Source: an uncultured Faecalibacterium sp.
GTDB lineage: Bacteria > Bacillota > Clostridia > Oscillospirales > Ruminococcaceae
Assembly: GCA_937880095.1 (NCBI GenBank)
Contig: CALFLK010000007.1
Coordinates: 248,001-312,000, forward strand
Length of the DNA stretch: 64,000 bases
Direction: 5' to 3'
Position 1 is the first letter of the stretch, and the number at the start of each line of letters is the position of its first letter. The notes beneath the pieces are model-generated. The model ran no database searches, was not told the DNA's origin, and saw nothing but the letters and a program-made list of their open reading frames with translations. Of the stretch, positions 7,525 to 16,348 are shown piece after piece. The position numbers and the translations under genes are program-made.

Positions 7525-8729
7525 CAGTCTGTCACCTTCTCAAAAAAAGTATCCGGATGGTTCGGGTCAAAGGATTCATTTGCCCACATCACTGTTACCA
7601 GATTTTCCGTATCCGACAGGTTGATAATGTTATGGGTATAGCCGGGTAGCATATGGACTGCCTCGATCTTGTCACCAAACACTTCGAACTCCATCACTTC
7701 ATCGGTTCCGATTTTACGCTGCTGAATCAGGCCATGACCCGCCACAACGATAAAGAATTCCCACTTGGTATTATGCCAGTGCTGTCCCTTTGTAATACCG
7801 GGTTTGGAAATATTGACCGACACCTGACCGCAATTTGCAGTTTTCAGCAATTCTGTAAAGCTGCCGCGCTCGTCCACATTCATTTTCAGCGGGAATTTTG
7901 CTGCCTGCTTGGGCAGATAAGACAAATACGTGGAGTACAGCTTTTTCGCAAAGGAATTGCTCGGAATTTCCGGCATCAGCAATGTGCCTGGCTGTGCCTT
8001 GAACTGCTGCAGCAGATTCACGATTTCTCCCAACGTCACCTTATGGGTAATCGGTGCGGCACAGTAGCGACCATTCTCATCAAATACCGGCTCCAGACCA
8101 TCATAATTGCAGCGATGCGGTTTACCTTCCAGTGCATCCAGCATTTCTTCAATCAAATCATCGATATACAGCAGCTCCAGCTGTACCGACGGGTCATTGA
8201 CCTGAATCGGCAGATCATTTGCAATGTTATTGCAGAATGTAGCCACTGCACTGTTGTAATTGGGGCGGCACCATTTACCAAACAGATTCGGAAAACGGTA
8301 CACCAGCACTTTTGCACCGGTTTCGTGGCCGTAGCCAAAGAAAAGCTCTTCACCCACCAGCTTGGATTTACCGTAATCGGATGTGCCGTAACGACCAATT
8401 AAGGTTGCCTGAATAGACGACGACAGCATCACCGGACAGGTATTGCCATGCTTTTTCAGTGTGTCCAGCAGCGTGGATGCAAAACCAAAATTGCCGGTCA
8501 TAAACTCGCTTTGGTCCGTCGGGCGGTTTACACCAGCCAGGTTAAAGACAAAATCTGCTTTTGCACAGTATTCGTCCAGCAGTGCTGGATTTGTATCAAT
8601 ATCATATTCGTAAATTTCCTGAATCGAAAGCTCCGGTCTGGTACGATTTTTATCCGTAGCAATATTACGCAGGTTTGCCGTCAGGTTTTTGCCTACAAAA
8701 CCTTTTGCGCCGGTAATCAAAATATTCAT
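7524..8729 (-). CDS. capF: CapF-type bifunctional UDP-sugar epimerase/reductase (full length)
   Basis: CapF (WbjC/FnlB) carries out the second step of UDP-N-acetyl-L-fucosamine synthesis. A C-terminal cupin epimerises C3 of the 4-keto sugar made by CapE, and the N-terminal SDR domain reduces C4 with NADPH. Visible are the dinucleotide motif TGAKGFVGKN (residues 6-15), the catalytic YGKSK near residue 120, FGKWCRPNYNS, and in the C-terminal third the cupin motif KGQHWHNTKWEFF with its metal-binding histidines. At 401 residues it is slightly longer than usual. The ATG at 8729 has AGGTG 9 bases upstream. CapE and CapG are not adjacent; they lie at 56-59 kb beside a second, cupin-less CapF. Confidence 0.88.
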   Translation of the reverse strand: MNILITGAKGFVGKNLTANLRNIATDKNRTRPELSIQEIYEYDIDTNPALLDEYCAKADFVFNLAGVNRPTDQSEFMTGNFGFASTLLDTLKKHGNTCPVMLSSSIQATLIGRYGTSDYGKSKLVGEELFFGYGHETGAKVLVYRFPNLFGKWCRPNYNSAVATFCNNIANDLPIQVNDPSVQLELLYIDDLIEEMLDALEGKPHRCNYDGLEPVFDENGRYCAAPITHKVTLGEIVNLLQQFKAQPGTLLMPEIPSNSFAKKLYSTYLSYLPKQAAKFPLKMNVDERGSFTELLKTANCGQVSVNISKPGITKGQHWHNTKWEFFIVVAGHGLIQQRKIGTDEVMEFEVFGDKIEAVHMLPGYTHNIINLSDTENLVTVMWANESFDPNHPDTFFEKVTD

Positions 8730-8771
8730 ATCGTTGCACCTCATGCTTTATGCGATAATTCTCTATTTTCT

Positions 8772-8799
8772 ATTATAGAGATATTTTCTCCAGATACAA
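8772..8799 (-). promoter_or_regulatory. Promoter of the capF-neuD operon
   Basis: Minus-strand TTGTAT (8799-8794) and TATAAT (8777-8772) with a 16-base spacer, about 40 bases upstream of the capF ATG. Confidence 0.5.
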
Positions 8800-8857
8800 G
8801 CAAAAAAGGCGTTAGATTTTCTGTTTCTGCCAAGATTTCGTTTTTCACACAACATTC

Positions 8858-8886
8858 TTGAAAATTTCATGTTCTTATGCTATCAT
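8858..8886 (+). promoter_or_regulatory. Promoter of the LCP gene
   Basis: TTGAAA (8858-8863) and TATCAT (8881-8886) are 17 bases apart. The TTG start at 8967 follows after about 75 bases of leader. Confidence 0.55.
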
Positions 8887-8966
8887 TCTAAATTGTATTT
8901 TTGTAAAATGTTTTTGTGCTATATCAAAACGACAGATTGTCATTGAATATTTAGGGAGATGATATT

Positions 8967-10016
8967 TTGGCCAGGGGTGCAAAACATCAAAAGGGACGCA
9001 GTCCCAAAAAGTCAAAACGCCTGCGATCGCTTGTTGTTCTATGCCTTTCACTTGTGCTTCTGATTGGATTGGGTGGCTGGTTATTCCTTCAATCAAAGCT
9101 GGGGTTATTGAATTACGACGATGGTGTTCAGGAAATTGACACTACAACCCAGCTGCCGCTGGATGGTTTAGAGATTCCGGAATTGGGCGAAGCCCCAGAG
9201 GACACAGATGTGCTGAACAATTTGCCGACGGACGGCATTTTCCATGATAAGAGTATTGTAAACATCCTGCTGCTTGGAACAGATGACCACGGAAAAACTT
9301 TCAGCGACAATGCGCGTGCAGATGCGATTATGCTGCTCAGCTTGAACACGGAAAAGCACACGATTAAGCTGGTTAGCATTGAACGTGGTATCGGTGTTTC
9401 GGTACCCGGCCGCAACGATGACTGGATCACACACACGTTCCGATATGGTGGTGCAGCTTTGACCATGCAAACGGTGCATGACTACTTCAATGTAGATGTA
9501 GACCGATACATCCGGGTAAATTTCCAATCCTTTATCTCTGGTATTGATGCCATTGGCGGCATCGATGTCACATTAACCCCGGAAGAATGCACTTATCTGA
9601 ACAATGCTACCGGTACTACAAAAACCGTAAAGCCCGGCATCAACCATCTGGATGGTGCAACGGCTTTGGGATATGCGCGTATCCGTAAAATTGACAGCGA
9701 CTGGAAGCGCATCCAGCGTCAGCGCAATGTCATTCAGGCTGCTTTGAATCAGGTGAAAAACTCCGACCTCGCCACTCTGAACAAACTGGCTGATACCATT
9801 TTGCCCATGATTCAAACCAATCTGACCAAGAGTGAAATCACTAGCTTGCTGTTGGAAGTTCCCGGTTTTATCTCCGGCGGTTTGCAGATTGAGCAAATGA
9901 CTTTGCCCACAAAAGAAACCTGCTGGAACACTGTGGGTGTGGACGGTCGAAAGATGATCGGCGTAGACTACCCTGCAAACGCAAAAATCCTGCATGAATT
10001 TTTCTATGGAGAATAA
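8967..10016 (+). CDS. LytR-CpsA-Psr (LCP) family glycopolymer ligase
   Basis: LCP enzymes transfer lipid-linked glycopolymers (teichoic acid, capsule) onto peptidoglycan outside the membrane. The protein has a basic cytoplasmic tail (residues 1-20), one membrane helix (about 22-42, VVLCLSLVLLIGLGGWLF), a variable stalk rich in Asp and Glu, and the LCP domain from about residue 95: NILLLGTDDHGKTFSDNARAD (in the family R and D residues bind the pyrophosphate), INFQSFISGIDAIGGIDV-like core and GYARIRKIDSDWKRIQRQR. The start is TTG with AGGGAGA 10 bases upstream. The gene is monocistronic, followed by a strong terminator, and diverges from capF, which fits a role in anchoring the surface polysaccharide. 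Confidence 0.92.
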   Translation: MARGAKHQKGRSPKKSKRLRSLVVLCLSLVLLIGLGGWLFLQSKLGLLNYDDGVQEIDTTTQLPLDGLEIPELGEAPEDTDVLNNLPTDGIFHDKSIVNILLLGTDDHGKTFSDNARADAIMLLSLNTEKHTIKLVSIERGIGVSVPGRNDDWITHTFRYGGAALTMQTVHDYFNVDVDRYIRVNFQSFISGIDAIGGIDVTLTPEECTYLNNATGTTKTVKPGINHLDGATALGYARIRKIDSDWKRIQRQRNVIQAALNQVKNSDLATLNKLADTILPMIQTNLTKSEITSLLLEVPGFISGGLQIEQMTLPTKETCWNTVGVDGRKMIGVDYPANAKILHEFFYGE

Positions 10017-10072
10017 TGGAATGCTTATTGCAAAATTGTAAAAAGCATTGCTAAGATTTTACAGTCCCTTTC

Positions 10073-10113
10073 AAGGGGCGGTGTAACCAATGTTACGCCG
10101 CCCCTTTTCTTTC
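10073..10113 (+). terminator. Terminator after the LCP gene
   Basis: GGGGCGGTGTAAC pairs with GTTACGCCGCCCC around a CAAT loop, followed by TTTTCTTTCT. This is a very stable stem of 13 positions with a single mismatch. Confidence 0.9.
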
Positions 10114-10553
10114 TGCTCGCTTTACCGACGCTCATATTCTCAGCGAACAGATTTACTCCACAAAGGCTGCGTTTTATTTTTTCTCTAACATTTTTCAGTT
10201 CCGCCACATGCTACGCTTTGCATCCATACATTCCACGCCGACGCATCAAATTTAAGCTTTTTTCATGTTCTTCTATCGAATACAATATCTGCTTTTTAAG
10301 AGATTTTTTCGCTTTAATCCCATATTTTTTGATACATTCCTACCATTTCTCTTGGTGAAAAAACAGATTTTAATCCTCTTGCTTTTTACGTATTGCAGTA
10401 CACAAAAGGCAGGCGTGTTACAAATTAAGAATTTTTGTTGTGTTTCTTTGCACAAAGATGATTTCAGCATAAAACAAATTATGGATAAAGTGTCGTTTCG
10501 GAGGATTCCATAGGGAAAAACATAAAAAGATTTCGAACATTTTCACGACCATA
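10114..10553 (+). other. AT-rich leader region upstream of the SipW cluster
   Basis: These 440 bases have no convincing gene. The region is strongly AT-rich with many T runs, a small CTTTGCACAAAG palindrome near 10450 and a good ribosome site (CGGAGGA at 10499-10505). The promoter for the cluster must lie here, but I find no clear -35/-10 pair and no riboswitch I can name. Confidence 0.5.
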
Positions 10554-11045
10554 TTGGTTGCGCTTGCCGTACTCCTCGCTGTTCTTCTGGTCGGCACACG
10601 TTTGATCGGATTACGGGCATTCACCGTACTTTCCGGTTCGATGGAACCCACCTACCCCACCGGCTCTTTGCTTTATGTAAAGAAGGTTCCTGTTGAGGAA
10701 ATTGATGCCGGAACGGTAATCACATTCATGCTGAATGAAGACACCATCGCTACCCACCGTGTGGTCGTGGTCGTTCCGGATGAAGAAGACACCCATGTGG
10801 TTCGTTTCCGCACCAAGGGCGATGCAAACAAAGCCGAAGACGCCAATTTGGTGCATTGCAACAATGTAATCGGCACCCCAGTGTTCCACATCCCGCAGCT
10901 GGGTTACTTTGCTGCTTATGTGCAAACACCCGCTGGTCGCTACGCCGCTATTTGTATAGGCGCACTGGTGTTGCTTTTGCTGTTCATGTCGGAGTTCTTT
11001 TCTGTGATGTGTGCGAAAGAGAAACCTGCCAAGCACGAGAAATAG
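10554..11045 (+). CDS. sipW: SipW-type (ER-like) signal peptidase I
   Basis: A Ser-His-Asp type signal peptidase dedicated to processing TasA-like biofilm and surface proteins. Visible are the N-terminal helix (VALAVLLAVLLVGT), the catalytic serine in LSGSMEPTYPTGS, the ATHRVV histidine, the TKGDANKAED aspartate and a C-terminal helix (AAICIGALVLLLLFM). The start is a problem. The open frame reaches back to 10473, and its residues just before the TTG at 10554 (HREKHKKISNIFTTI) look like a genuine basic SipW N-terminus. Yet no ATG, GTG or TTG in frame follows the strong ribosome site at 10499-10505. The gene heads the cluster at 11124-15787, whose products carry the matching signal peptides. 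Confidence 0.82.
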   Translation: MVALAVLLAVLLVGTRLIGLRAFTVLSGSMEPTYPTGSLLYVKKVPVEEIDAGTVITFMLNEDTIATHRVVVVVPDEEDTHVVRFRTKGDANKAEDANLVHCNNVIGTPVFHIPQLGYFAAYVQTPAGRYAAICIGALVLLLLFMSEFFSVMCAKEKPAKHEK

Positions 11046-11123
11046 CACGGATTTTTAATTGGCATAAAATGGGCGCGGTCCTTTTTTATAAGAAAAAACA
11101 TTTATTTTAGAAGGACAAGACAA

Positions 11124-12389
11124 ATGAAGATGAAGAAAACATTGACCACTGTTGTTGCTTTGGCTCTGGTTGCAGCTGTTTCCGTTGCAGGCACCCTGGC
11201 ATATCTGACCGACAAGACCGACGAAGTTCGCAACACGTTCAGTGTTGGTTCTCTGGGTCTGAACATGAATATCGACTTGTGGGAAAGCAAGGTCAAGGCT
11301 GATGTGGATAATCAGTACATTGTGGACGAGACCGTTGCCGACCCTGTTAAGAAGAACGTCTACGATGCTGTTATGCCCAACAGCGACAACTACAAGGATC
11401 CGTACGTCACCGTTACCGGTCTGGAGACCAAGGCTTACCTGTTCATCGAAGTTCAGAACAACGAGCTGGCTAAACTGCACGCTACTGTTGATGGTGGTGT
11501 TTGGGAAGCAATCCCCGATGCAACGCCCGTTAATGCTGGTGCAACGGTTTATGCATGCAAGGCTGGCACTATCAATCCCAGTGACGACCTGTCTCATGTC
11601 AACGTTCTGGAAGGCAAGCACTTCTTGGTTGACAACTTCACCAACGTTGCGCCTTTCCTGCCCCCTGCAGAAGGTACTGTTCCCAGTGGGGACGATGACC
11701 GACTGCTGGACCCGGTTAACCCAGATAACGGTGTCGAAACCAGCAAAACGGTTTCCGGACCTGATGAAAACGGTAAATACACCTTGACACTGGAAGCCTG
11801 GGCAACCGGCGAAAAAACCATCATCGATCAGGAAACGCAGGTCCCGACGGATATCGTCCTCGTTCTGGACCAGTCGGGTTCTATGGCAGACAATTTCAAT
11901 AGTTTCACCTATGAGCCTTATTCCGGAACCCCTGCTCAGCTGTACCAGAAACGAGACAGCTTATATGTGAAGCGCAGTGACGGCTCTTACGCGCCAGTCA
12001 CTGTTACAAAGGAAACGATTGCGCTGGATTCTTATGTCTCTTTTTCCGGCGAATCAAACTCCACGTATCACAATTATTCTGAAAACTTCTATCACAAGTG
12101 CAGCGACGGGAATTACGGTCTGGTAACGGTTACCAACCCATTCCTCTCCCGCAATTACACTTATAGCTGCAATAGCTGTGGATGGTCTGAAACCAGTACC
12201 TGGTCGACAACCCGACCCACTTTTTCGAGTTCTTTTTATAAAAAAGATACGGCAAACGGCTATACTTTCTCCTACAAAGATTTGGATGGCAAAACGGTAA
12301 CTGCCTCTGTGCTGGAAAACGAAAGCGCACCTACTTGGGATTTTCATATTTCCAAACGTGGTGCTTCTACCAGCCGTTGGCTGCGCTGA
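11124..12389 (+). pseudogene. Large VWA surface protein, 5' part before a frameshift
   Basis: The N-terminus (MKMKKTLTTVVALALVAAVS, then GTLAYLTDKTDEVRNTFSVG) is the signal-peptide and first-strand signature of TasA/camelysin proteins cleaved by SipW. A camelysin-like beta domain occupies about residues 25-190. From residue 215 a von Willebrand A domain begins (QVPTDIVLVLDQSGSMAD, containing the DxSxS metal-adhesion motif) and is interrupted by a long Tyr/Ser-rich insertion that includes SCNSCGW. The frame then stops at 12389, in the middle of the VWA fold. The rest continues in the -1 frame from about 12345, so this is a 5' fragment of a protein of about 1,110 residues. The ATG follows AGAAGGAC. 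Confidence 0.85.
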
Positions 12390-14467
12390 AAAATGCAGTA
12401 ACCACCTTTAGCAATTCTGTTGCGGAAAAGGCTAAAGGTCCTGATGGCACTGCCGGCACAGCAGACGACGTAAACCATCGTATTGCTATGGTAGGTTTTG
12501 CTTTTAGCAATACGCATGATTACTACTATCAAAACACCGAACTTTTCATTGGCAGCAACACTTATCGTTACGGTCGGATTTCCAGAGATAACTATGCATC
12601 CGCATTCCAAGATATGAACACCAGTCAGGGAATTTCCAACGTGAAGAAATCCATCGTTGCCCTTACTGCTGAAGGCACAACTTATATCAATCACGGTGTT
12701 GAGTTAGGTAATAATGTTTTTGAGCACAATCCTATTCCTACCGGTGAAAAGCGCAATCGCGTTATGATCGTTTTTACGGACGGTCAGCCCGGATTTTCGG
12801 AATATGAATCAAAGGTCGCCTCAAGCGCCATCAATCAAGCAAAAATCACCAAGGATAACTATCAGGCTACTGTGTATTCCGTAGGTATCTTTAATGGTGC
12901 TGATGCTACCGTTCCCGGAAATAAAAACGGAAACAATGTCGAAAAATGCAACTGGTTCATGCAGAATTTGTCCAGCAATAACGGTATCGTACAAAGCCCC
13001 AGCTATTATCTGTCTGCGGCTGACTCCAATGCCTTGAACAACATTTTCGAAACCATTTCCGATAACATTGAATCCGGCGGTTCTTCGGTTCAGCTGGGCG
13101 CAGAAACCGTTATGAAAGACGTCATCTCCGATTCTTTCCAGCTGCCGCAGGGAACTATCCCCGCAGATATCAAAGCCTATACTGCAAATTACACGGGTGA
13201 AAACACATTTGCGCCCAAAGAGCCCTTCAACAATGCACATATCGCTATTTCGAAGGATGGCAGAACGGTTTCTGTTACCAATTTTGATTATTCCGCAAAC
13301 TGGGTTGGTACTGTCACAGAGAATGGCACAACAAGCTACCGCGGACAAAAATTGATTATCGAAATCCCGATTGCAGTCCGCGATGGTTTCCTCGGTGGCA
13401 ATGGTGTACCGACCAACAAGGCGGATTCCGGCATTTACAGTGATAGCAGTGCAGATAAGGCCATCGAAAACTTCGAGATTCCTTCTGCTGATGTAGAGAT
13501 TCCTGCACTCACTGTTACTGCACCGGACAAGAATATTTACCTGAACGGAAACCCGACTGATGCACAGTTGATCGAAGGTGCAACCGTTCAATGTGGTACG
13601 GAAACGCTCGATTTCAGCAAACCCAATTATGGTCTGGAACCTTGGCAGAACGCTTTTGTAGATGTATCCAATCCTTCTGCTAGCAAAAACTGCACCGGTA
13701 AGGAAGATGGTACTTACACCATTGATGTTACGGCAGCACCGAAAAATTCCGGTACAACAACTGCACAAACTGGCACCGCTGCCGGAAACATCTATGTATT
13801 CAAGCCCGAAATCGAATACAACGACAGCACCATCAACTTTGGCGAAACAGCTGATTATGAAACGCAGAACATGACGGCAAACAATGTCGTTTGGAAGCAC
13901 GATGAGGCGGTTGCAAACCCCGCCTCTATGATTGGCACTGAGCCTGTACTGGATTGTACCTACAATCCGGCAGAAGGCGCTTTCCAAAAAGACACTGATG
14001 TTTGCGTCACTGTTACGATTGGAAGCGAAGACATTACCAAGTATGTAACCTTCCTCAATCACAGCCCCACGCACGGAAATGCAACTGACCATCAGTTTAC
14101 CGTTTATGTCAAGGCTTGTACTTTGAACATTCAGAAAACTGCCAATGCACCCGGTGTTTTCAAATTCCATGTCGAGAACAAGGAAAACGCCGTCGACATG
14201 GATGTTGTAATCGAGATAACCGCTGAAACCATCAACAAGCCTCAGGCGGTTACAATCAAGGGTCTGCCGCAAGGTACTTACACCGTAACGGAGGACACCA
14301 ACTGGAGCTGGAACTTCATCGTAAACAAGAAAGCCCAGACGGTTGTCCTTGCAGGTGACACCCGAACCGGTACAGCAGCATTTGAAAACACGCTCAATGA
14401 CAAGTGGCTCAACGACAGCGTCTGTGTAAAGAACGTTCCCGGTATGTCCACCGTGGTGAAAAAGTAA
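12335..14467 (+). pseudogene. Large VWA surface protein, 3' part after the frameshift
   Basis: This frame continues the interrupted VWA domain directly: FYQPLAALKNAVTTFSNSVA, RIAMVGFAFSN, GTTYINHGVELGNNVF and the strand-end motif VMIVFTDGQPG. It then enters a long extracellular region of beta-rich repeats and ends with a transthyretin-like Cna-B domain (TIKGLPQGTYTVTEDTNWSW). No sortase signal or membrane anchor is visible, so retention would depend on assembly with the neighbours. The nominal TTG start at 12335 has no ribosome site. The two halves overlap by 55 bases and fit as one protein if a single base is restored between about 12341 and 12366. No slippery heptamer is evident there. Confidence 0.85.
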
Positions 14468-14485
14468 GGAAGGGGGCTGAAATTT

Positions 14486-15067
14486 ATGTCAAACGGCAAG
14501 CATTCAGTGCCCCGAAATTGGCACATGCACAAAACTGCATCGTTCGCTATTGCAGTGGTTCTTGTGATGCTGGTATCCATCGGCGGTACCTTAGCATGGC
14601 GCACCGAACAAAGCAAACCGGTACACAATACTTTTACTGCCGGCAAGGCAGATATTGACATTGACGAAACGGTTGAACACGATATCAAGAAGTCTGTAAC
14701 CGTAAAAAACACCGGAACCGCACCTGTATACGTCCGTGTAGCAGTAGTTATCAACTGCCGCGATCAGGATGGAAACATTCTCTTTGGTGAAGCACCGGAG
14801 TTCGTGTTAAACAGTGCAAAATGGACCCTGTTGGGTGACGGCTACTACTATTACAATGGTATCGTTGCACCCGAAACCTCTACCGAAGAACTTCTAGGCA
14901 AGCCTTTCGACTTGGTGGACAAGGACGGAAACCAATACGAAATGGATGTTCTTGCAGAAGCAATTCAGGCGGGCGGTTCAACTGCCAGCGGAACGCCTGC
15001 TGTTGAAGATGCCTGGCACGCAAAATATGACGGCAGCACATGGACGCCTGTGCCGCCGCAGGCATAA
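14486..15067 (+). CDS. TasA/camelysin-like SipW-dependent surface protein
   Basis: A secreted 193-residue protein. After a basic N-terminus comes a hydrophobic segment and the SipW-type signature GTLAWRTEQSKPVHNTFTAG (residues 34-53). In TasA, CalY and the VWA protein upstream the equivalent G-T-L-A is followed by the mature N-terminus. The mature domain (DIDIDETVEHDIKKSVTVKN, VYVRVAVVINCRD) has the beta-sandwich pattern of TasA/camelysin fibre subunits. It starts after AAGGGGG, 18 bases behind the VWA gene, and is followed 12 bases later by the wall-anchored protein. A fibre or surface-appendage subunit is the likeliest role; a secreted regulator of assembly is an alternative. Confidence 0.8.
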   Translation: MSNGKHSVPRNWHMHKTASFAIAVVLVMLVSIGGTLAWRTEQSKPVHNTFTAGKADIDIDETVEHDIKKSVTVKNTGTAPVYVRVAVVINCRDQDGNILFGEAPEFVLNSAKWTLLGDGYYYYNGIVAPETSTEELLGKPFDLVDKDGNQYEMDVLAEAIQAGGSTASGTPAVEDAWHAKYDGSTWTPVPPQA

Positions 15068-15079
15068 GGAGGTACGGAT

Positions 15080-15787
15080 ATGAAAAAGACATTGAAAACA
15101 ATTTCCGTGCTGGTTATGGCTGTGCTGTTCAGCGTCAATGTAACTGCATTTGCTGCAGATGCCAGCATTGTTTACAAAGGCAGCGGAAGCTCTGAACCGT
15201 TTGTAACGCTCCCCGGTGATGATTTGTTTGGCGGCTTCAAAAACGTAATGCCCGGTGATGTACGCACGGAAGAAATCACCATCAAAAACAAATTTTCCGG
15301 CTCGGACGAAGTCTACATTTATATGCAGGCGGTTCCCCACAATGCCAACAACCCGCTAAGTCCTGAAGTTGCAGCAAAAGAGGATTTGGACTCCATGAAG
15401 GATTTTCTTCATCAGATGACGTTGACTGTAACACAGGATGGTAAGGTTCTTTCGCAGGATACCGCAGAAAAACCTGCTGGTTTAGCAGAAAGCACTCTGG
15501 TGGGACACTTTAAGGGAAAAGGTTCCAGTGAGATTCAGGTCACATTGTCCGTTCCTATCGAGATGGGCAACGAATATGCAGACCGCATCGGCGAAGTGGA
15601 CTGGGTTTTCTATGCAAGCGAAATCAATCATCCACCCGTCACACCCGACACGCCTGATACCCCCAACACCCCCAATAATCCCCACTCCCCTAAGACCGGT
15701 GATACAACCGGCACTGCATTCTACACGCTGCTTATGCTGTTCTGTGCTGCTTCTGTAGTGGTTCTGATCAAAAAGCGCAAATCTTAA
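15080..15787 (+). CDS. SPKTG wall-anchored surface protein
   Basis: A 235-residue protein with a Sec signal peptide (MKKTLKTISVLVMAVLFSV, cleavage after AFA), a beta-rich ectodomain and a Pro/Thr/Asn linker (residues 187-205). It ends in a sorting signal: SPKTGD, a 20-residue hydrophobic segment and the tail KKRKS. (S/N)PxTG signals are used by class B/D-type sortases in Clostridia; no sortase gene is in the window. The ectodomain (KNVMPGDVRTEEITIKN) resembles the domain that packs beside TasA-like subunits in SipW clusters, so it may anchor the fibre to the wall. AAGGAGG lies 7 bases before the ATG. Confidence 0.85.
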   Translation: MKKTLKTISVLVMAVLFSVNVTAFAADASIVYKGSGSSEPFVTLPGDDLFGGFKNVMPGDVRTEEITIKNKFSGSDEVYIYMQAVPHNANNPLSPEVAAKEDLDSMKDFLHQMTLTVTQDGKVLSQDTAEKPAGLAESTLVGHFKGKGSSEIQVTLSVPIEMGNEYADRIGEVDWVFYASEINHPPVTPDTPDTPNTPNNPHSPKTGDTTGTAFYTLLMLFCAASVVVLIKKRKS

Positions 15788-15793
15788 CGTAAC

Positions 15794-15836
15794 AAAAAGG
15801 CACAGTCAATCTTCGGATTGGCTGTGCCTTTTTTAT
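15794..15836 (+). terminator. Terminator closing the SipW cluster
   Basis: GGCACAGTCAATC and GATTGGCTGTGCC pair around a TTCG tetraloop and are followed by TTTTTTATTT. The A-rich 5' side may let it act on the minus strand as well. Confidence 0.9.
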
Positions 15837-15867
15837 TTGCGTTTCTGCCAAATGCAAAACTCGCTCT

Positions 15868-16260
15868 TTATTTTGCCTCATAGTCTGCCTGTAGCTTTTG
15901 TAATATCACTACATCCGCAGGGCAGAACTCATATTCCGGGATTTCCTTTGGCGTGATCCAACGGATATCATTATGTTCCAGCATCTGCGGAACACCTTCC
16001 GCAATATGTGCATGAAACAAGGTCAAGTGTACCGTTAAATCCGGGTAGGTGTGCGTCACTTCCATAAAGACTTCGCCAACCGATACTGTGACATTCAACT
16101 CTTCCTGACATTCTCGAATTAGCGCCTGTGGCTTCGTTTCGCCCGGCTCAACCTTTCCCCCCACAAACTCCCACAAAAGCCCTCTGGCCTTGTGTTTGGG
16201 CCTCTGACAAATCATAAAGCGATCTTGATCCCAAATCAATGCCGCTACCACTTCTGTCAT
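15868..16260 (-). CDS. MutT-like Nudix hydrolase
   Basis: A 130-residue Nudix enzyme, probably cleaving oxidised dNTPs (8-oxo-dGTP) or another nucleoside diphosphate derivative in the cytoplasm. The Nudix box is complete: GKVEPGETKPQALIRECQEE (residues about 40-59), with the metal-binding REcqEE glutamates. The preceding ARGLLWEFVGG and the C-terminal RWITPKEIPEYEF are typical of the MutT branch. I chose the ATG at 16260, which has AAGGAG 10 bases upstream, instead of the in-frame start 8 codons earlier. The gene is alone between two terminators. Confidence 0.88.
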   Translation of the reverse strand: MTEVVAALIWDQDRFMICQRPKHKARGLLWEFVGGKVEPGETKPQALIRECQEELNVTVSVGEVFMEVTHTYPDLTVHLTLFHAHIAEGVPQMLEHNDIRWITPKEIPEYEFCPADVVILQKLQADYEAK

Positions 16261-16289
16261 AGCGTGAAACTCCTTTCTACGCAAACATA

Positions 16290-16324
16290 AAAAGGCGACT
16301 CCGGCAAAATGTCGGAGTCGCCTT
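16290..16324 (-). terminator. Terminator after the flavin reductase lipoprotein
   Basis: Minus strand: AAGGCGACTCCG and CGGAGTCGCCTT form a perfect 12-base-pair stem around a 9-base loop, followed by TTTATG. It is only 30 bases beyond the Nudix ATG on the same strand, so it also forms part of that gene's upstream boundary. Confidence 0.88.
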
Positions 16325-16348
16325 CTGGTTTACTGTAATAGACTGTGA

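Noticed and set aside
10114..10553. Riboswitch (for example c-di-GMP) in the SipW leader
   Set aside because: The leader is AT-rich and I could not find the conserved core of any riboswitch class. Secondary-structure search (Infernal with Rfam) would decide.
12335..12389. Programmed -1 ribosomal frameshift in the VWA gene
   Set aside because: No X-XXY-YYZ slippery heptamer in the right register and no obvious downstream pseudoknot; a mutation or sequence error explains it better.
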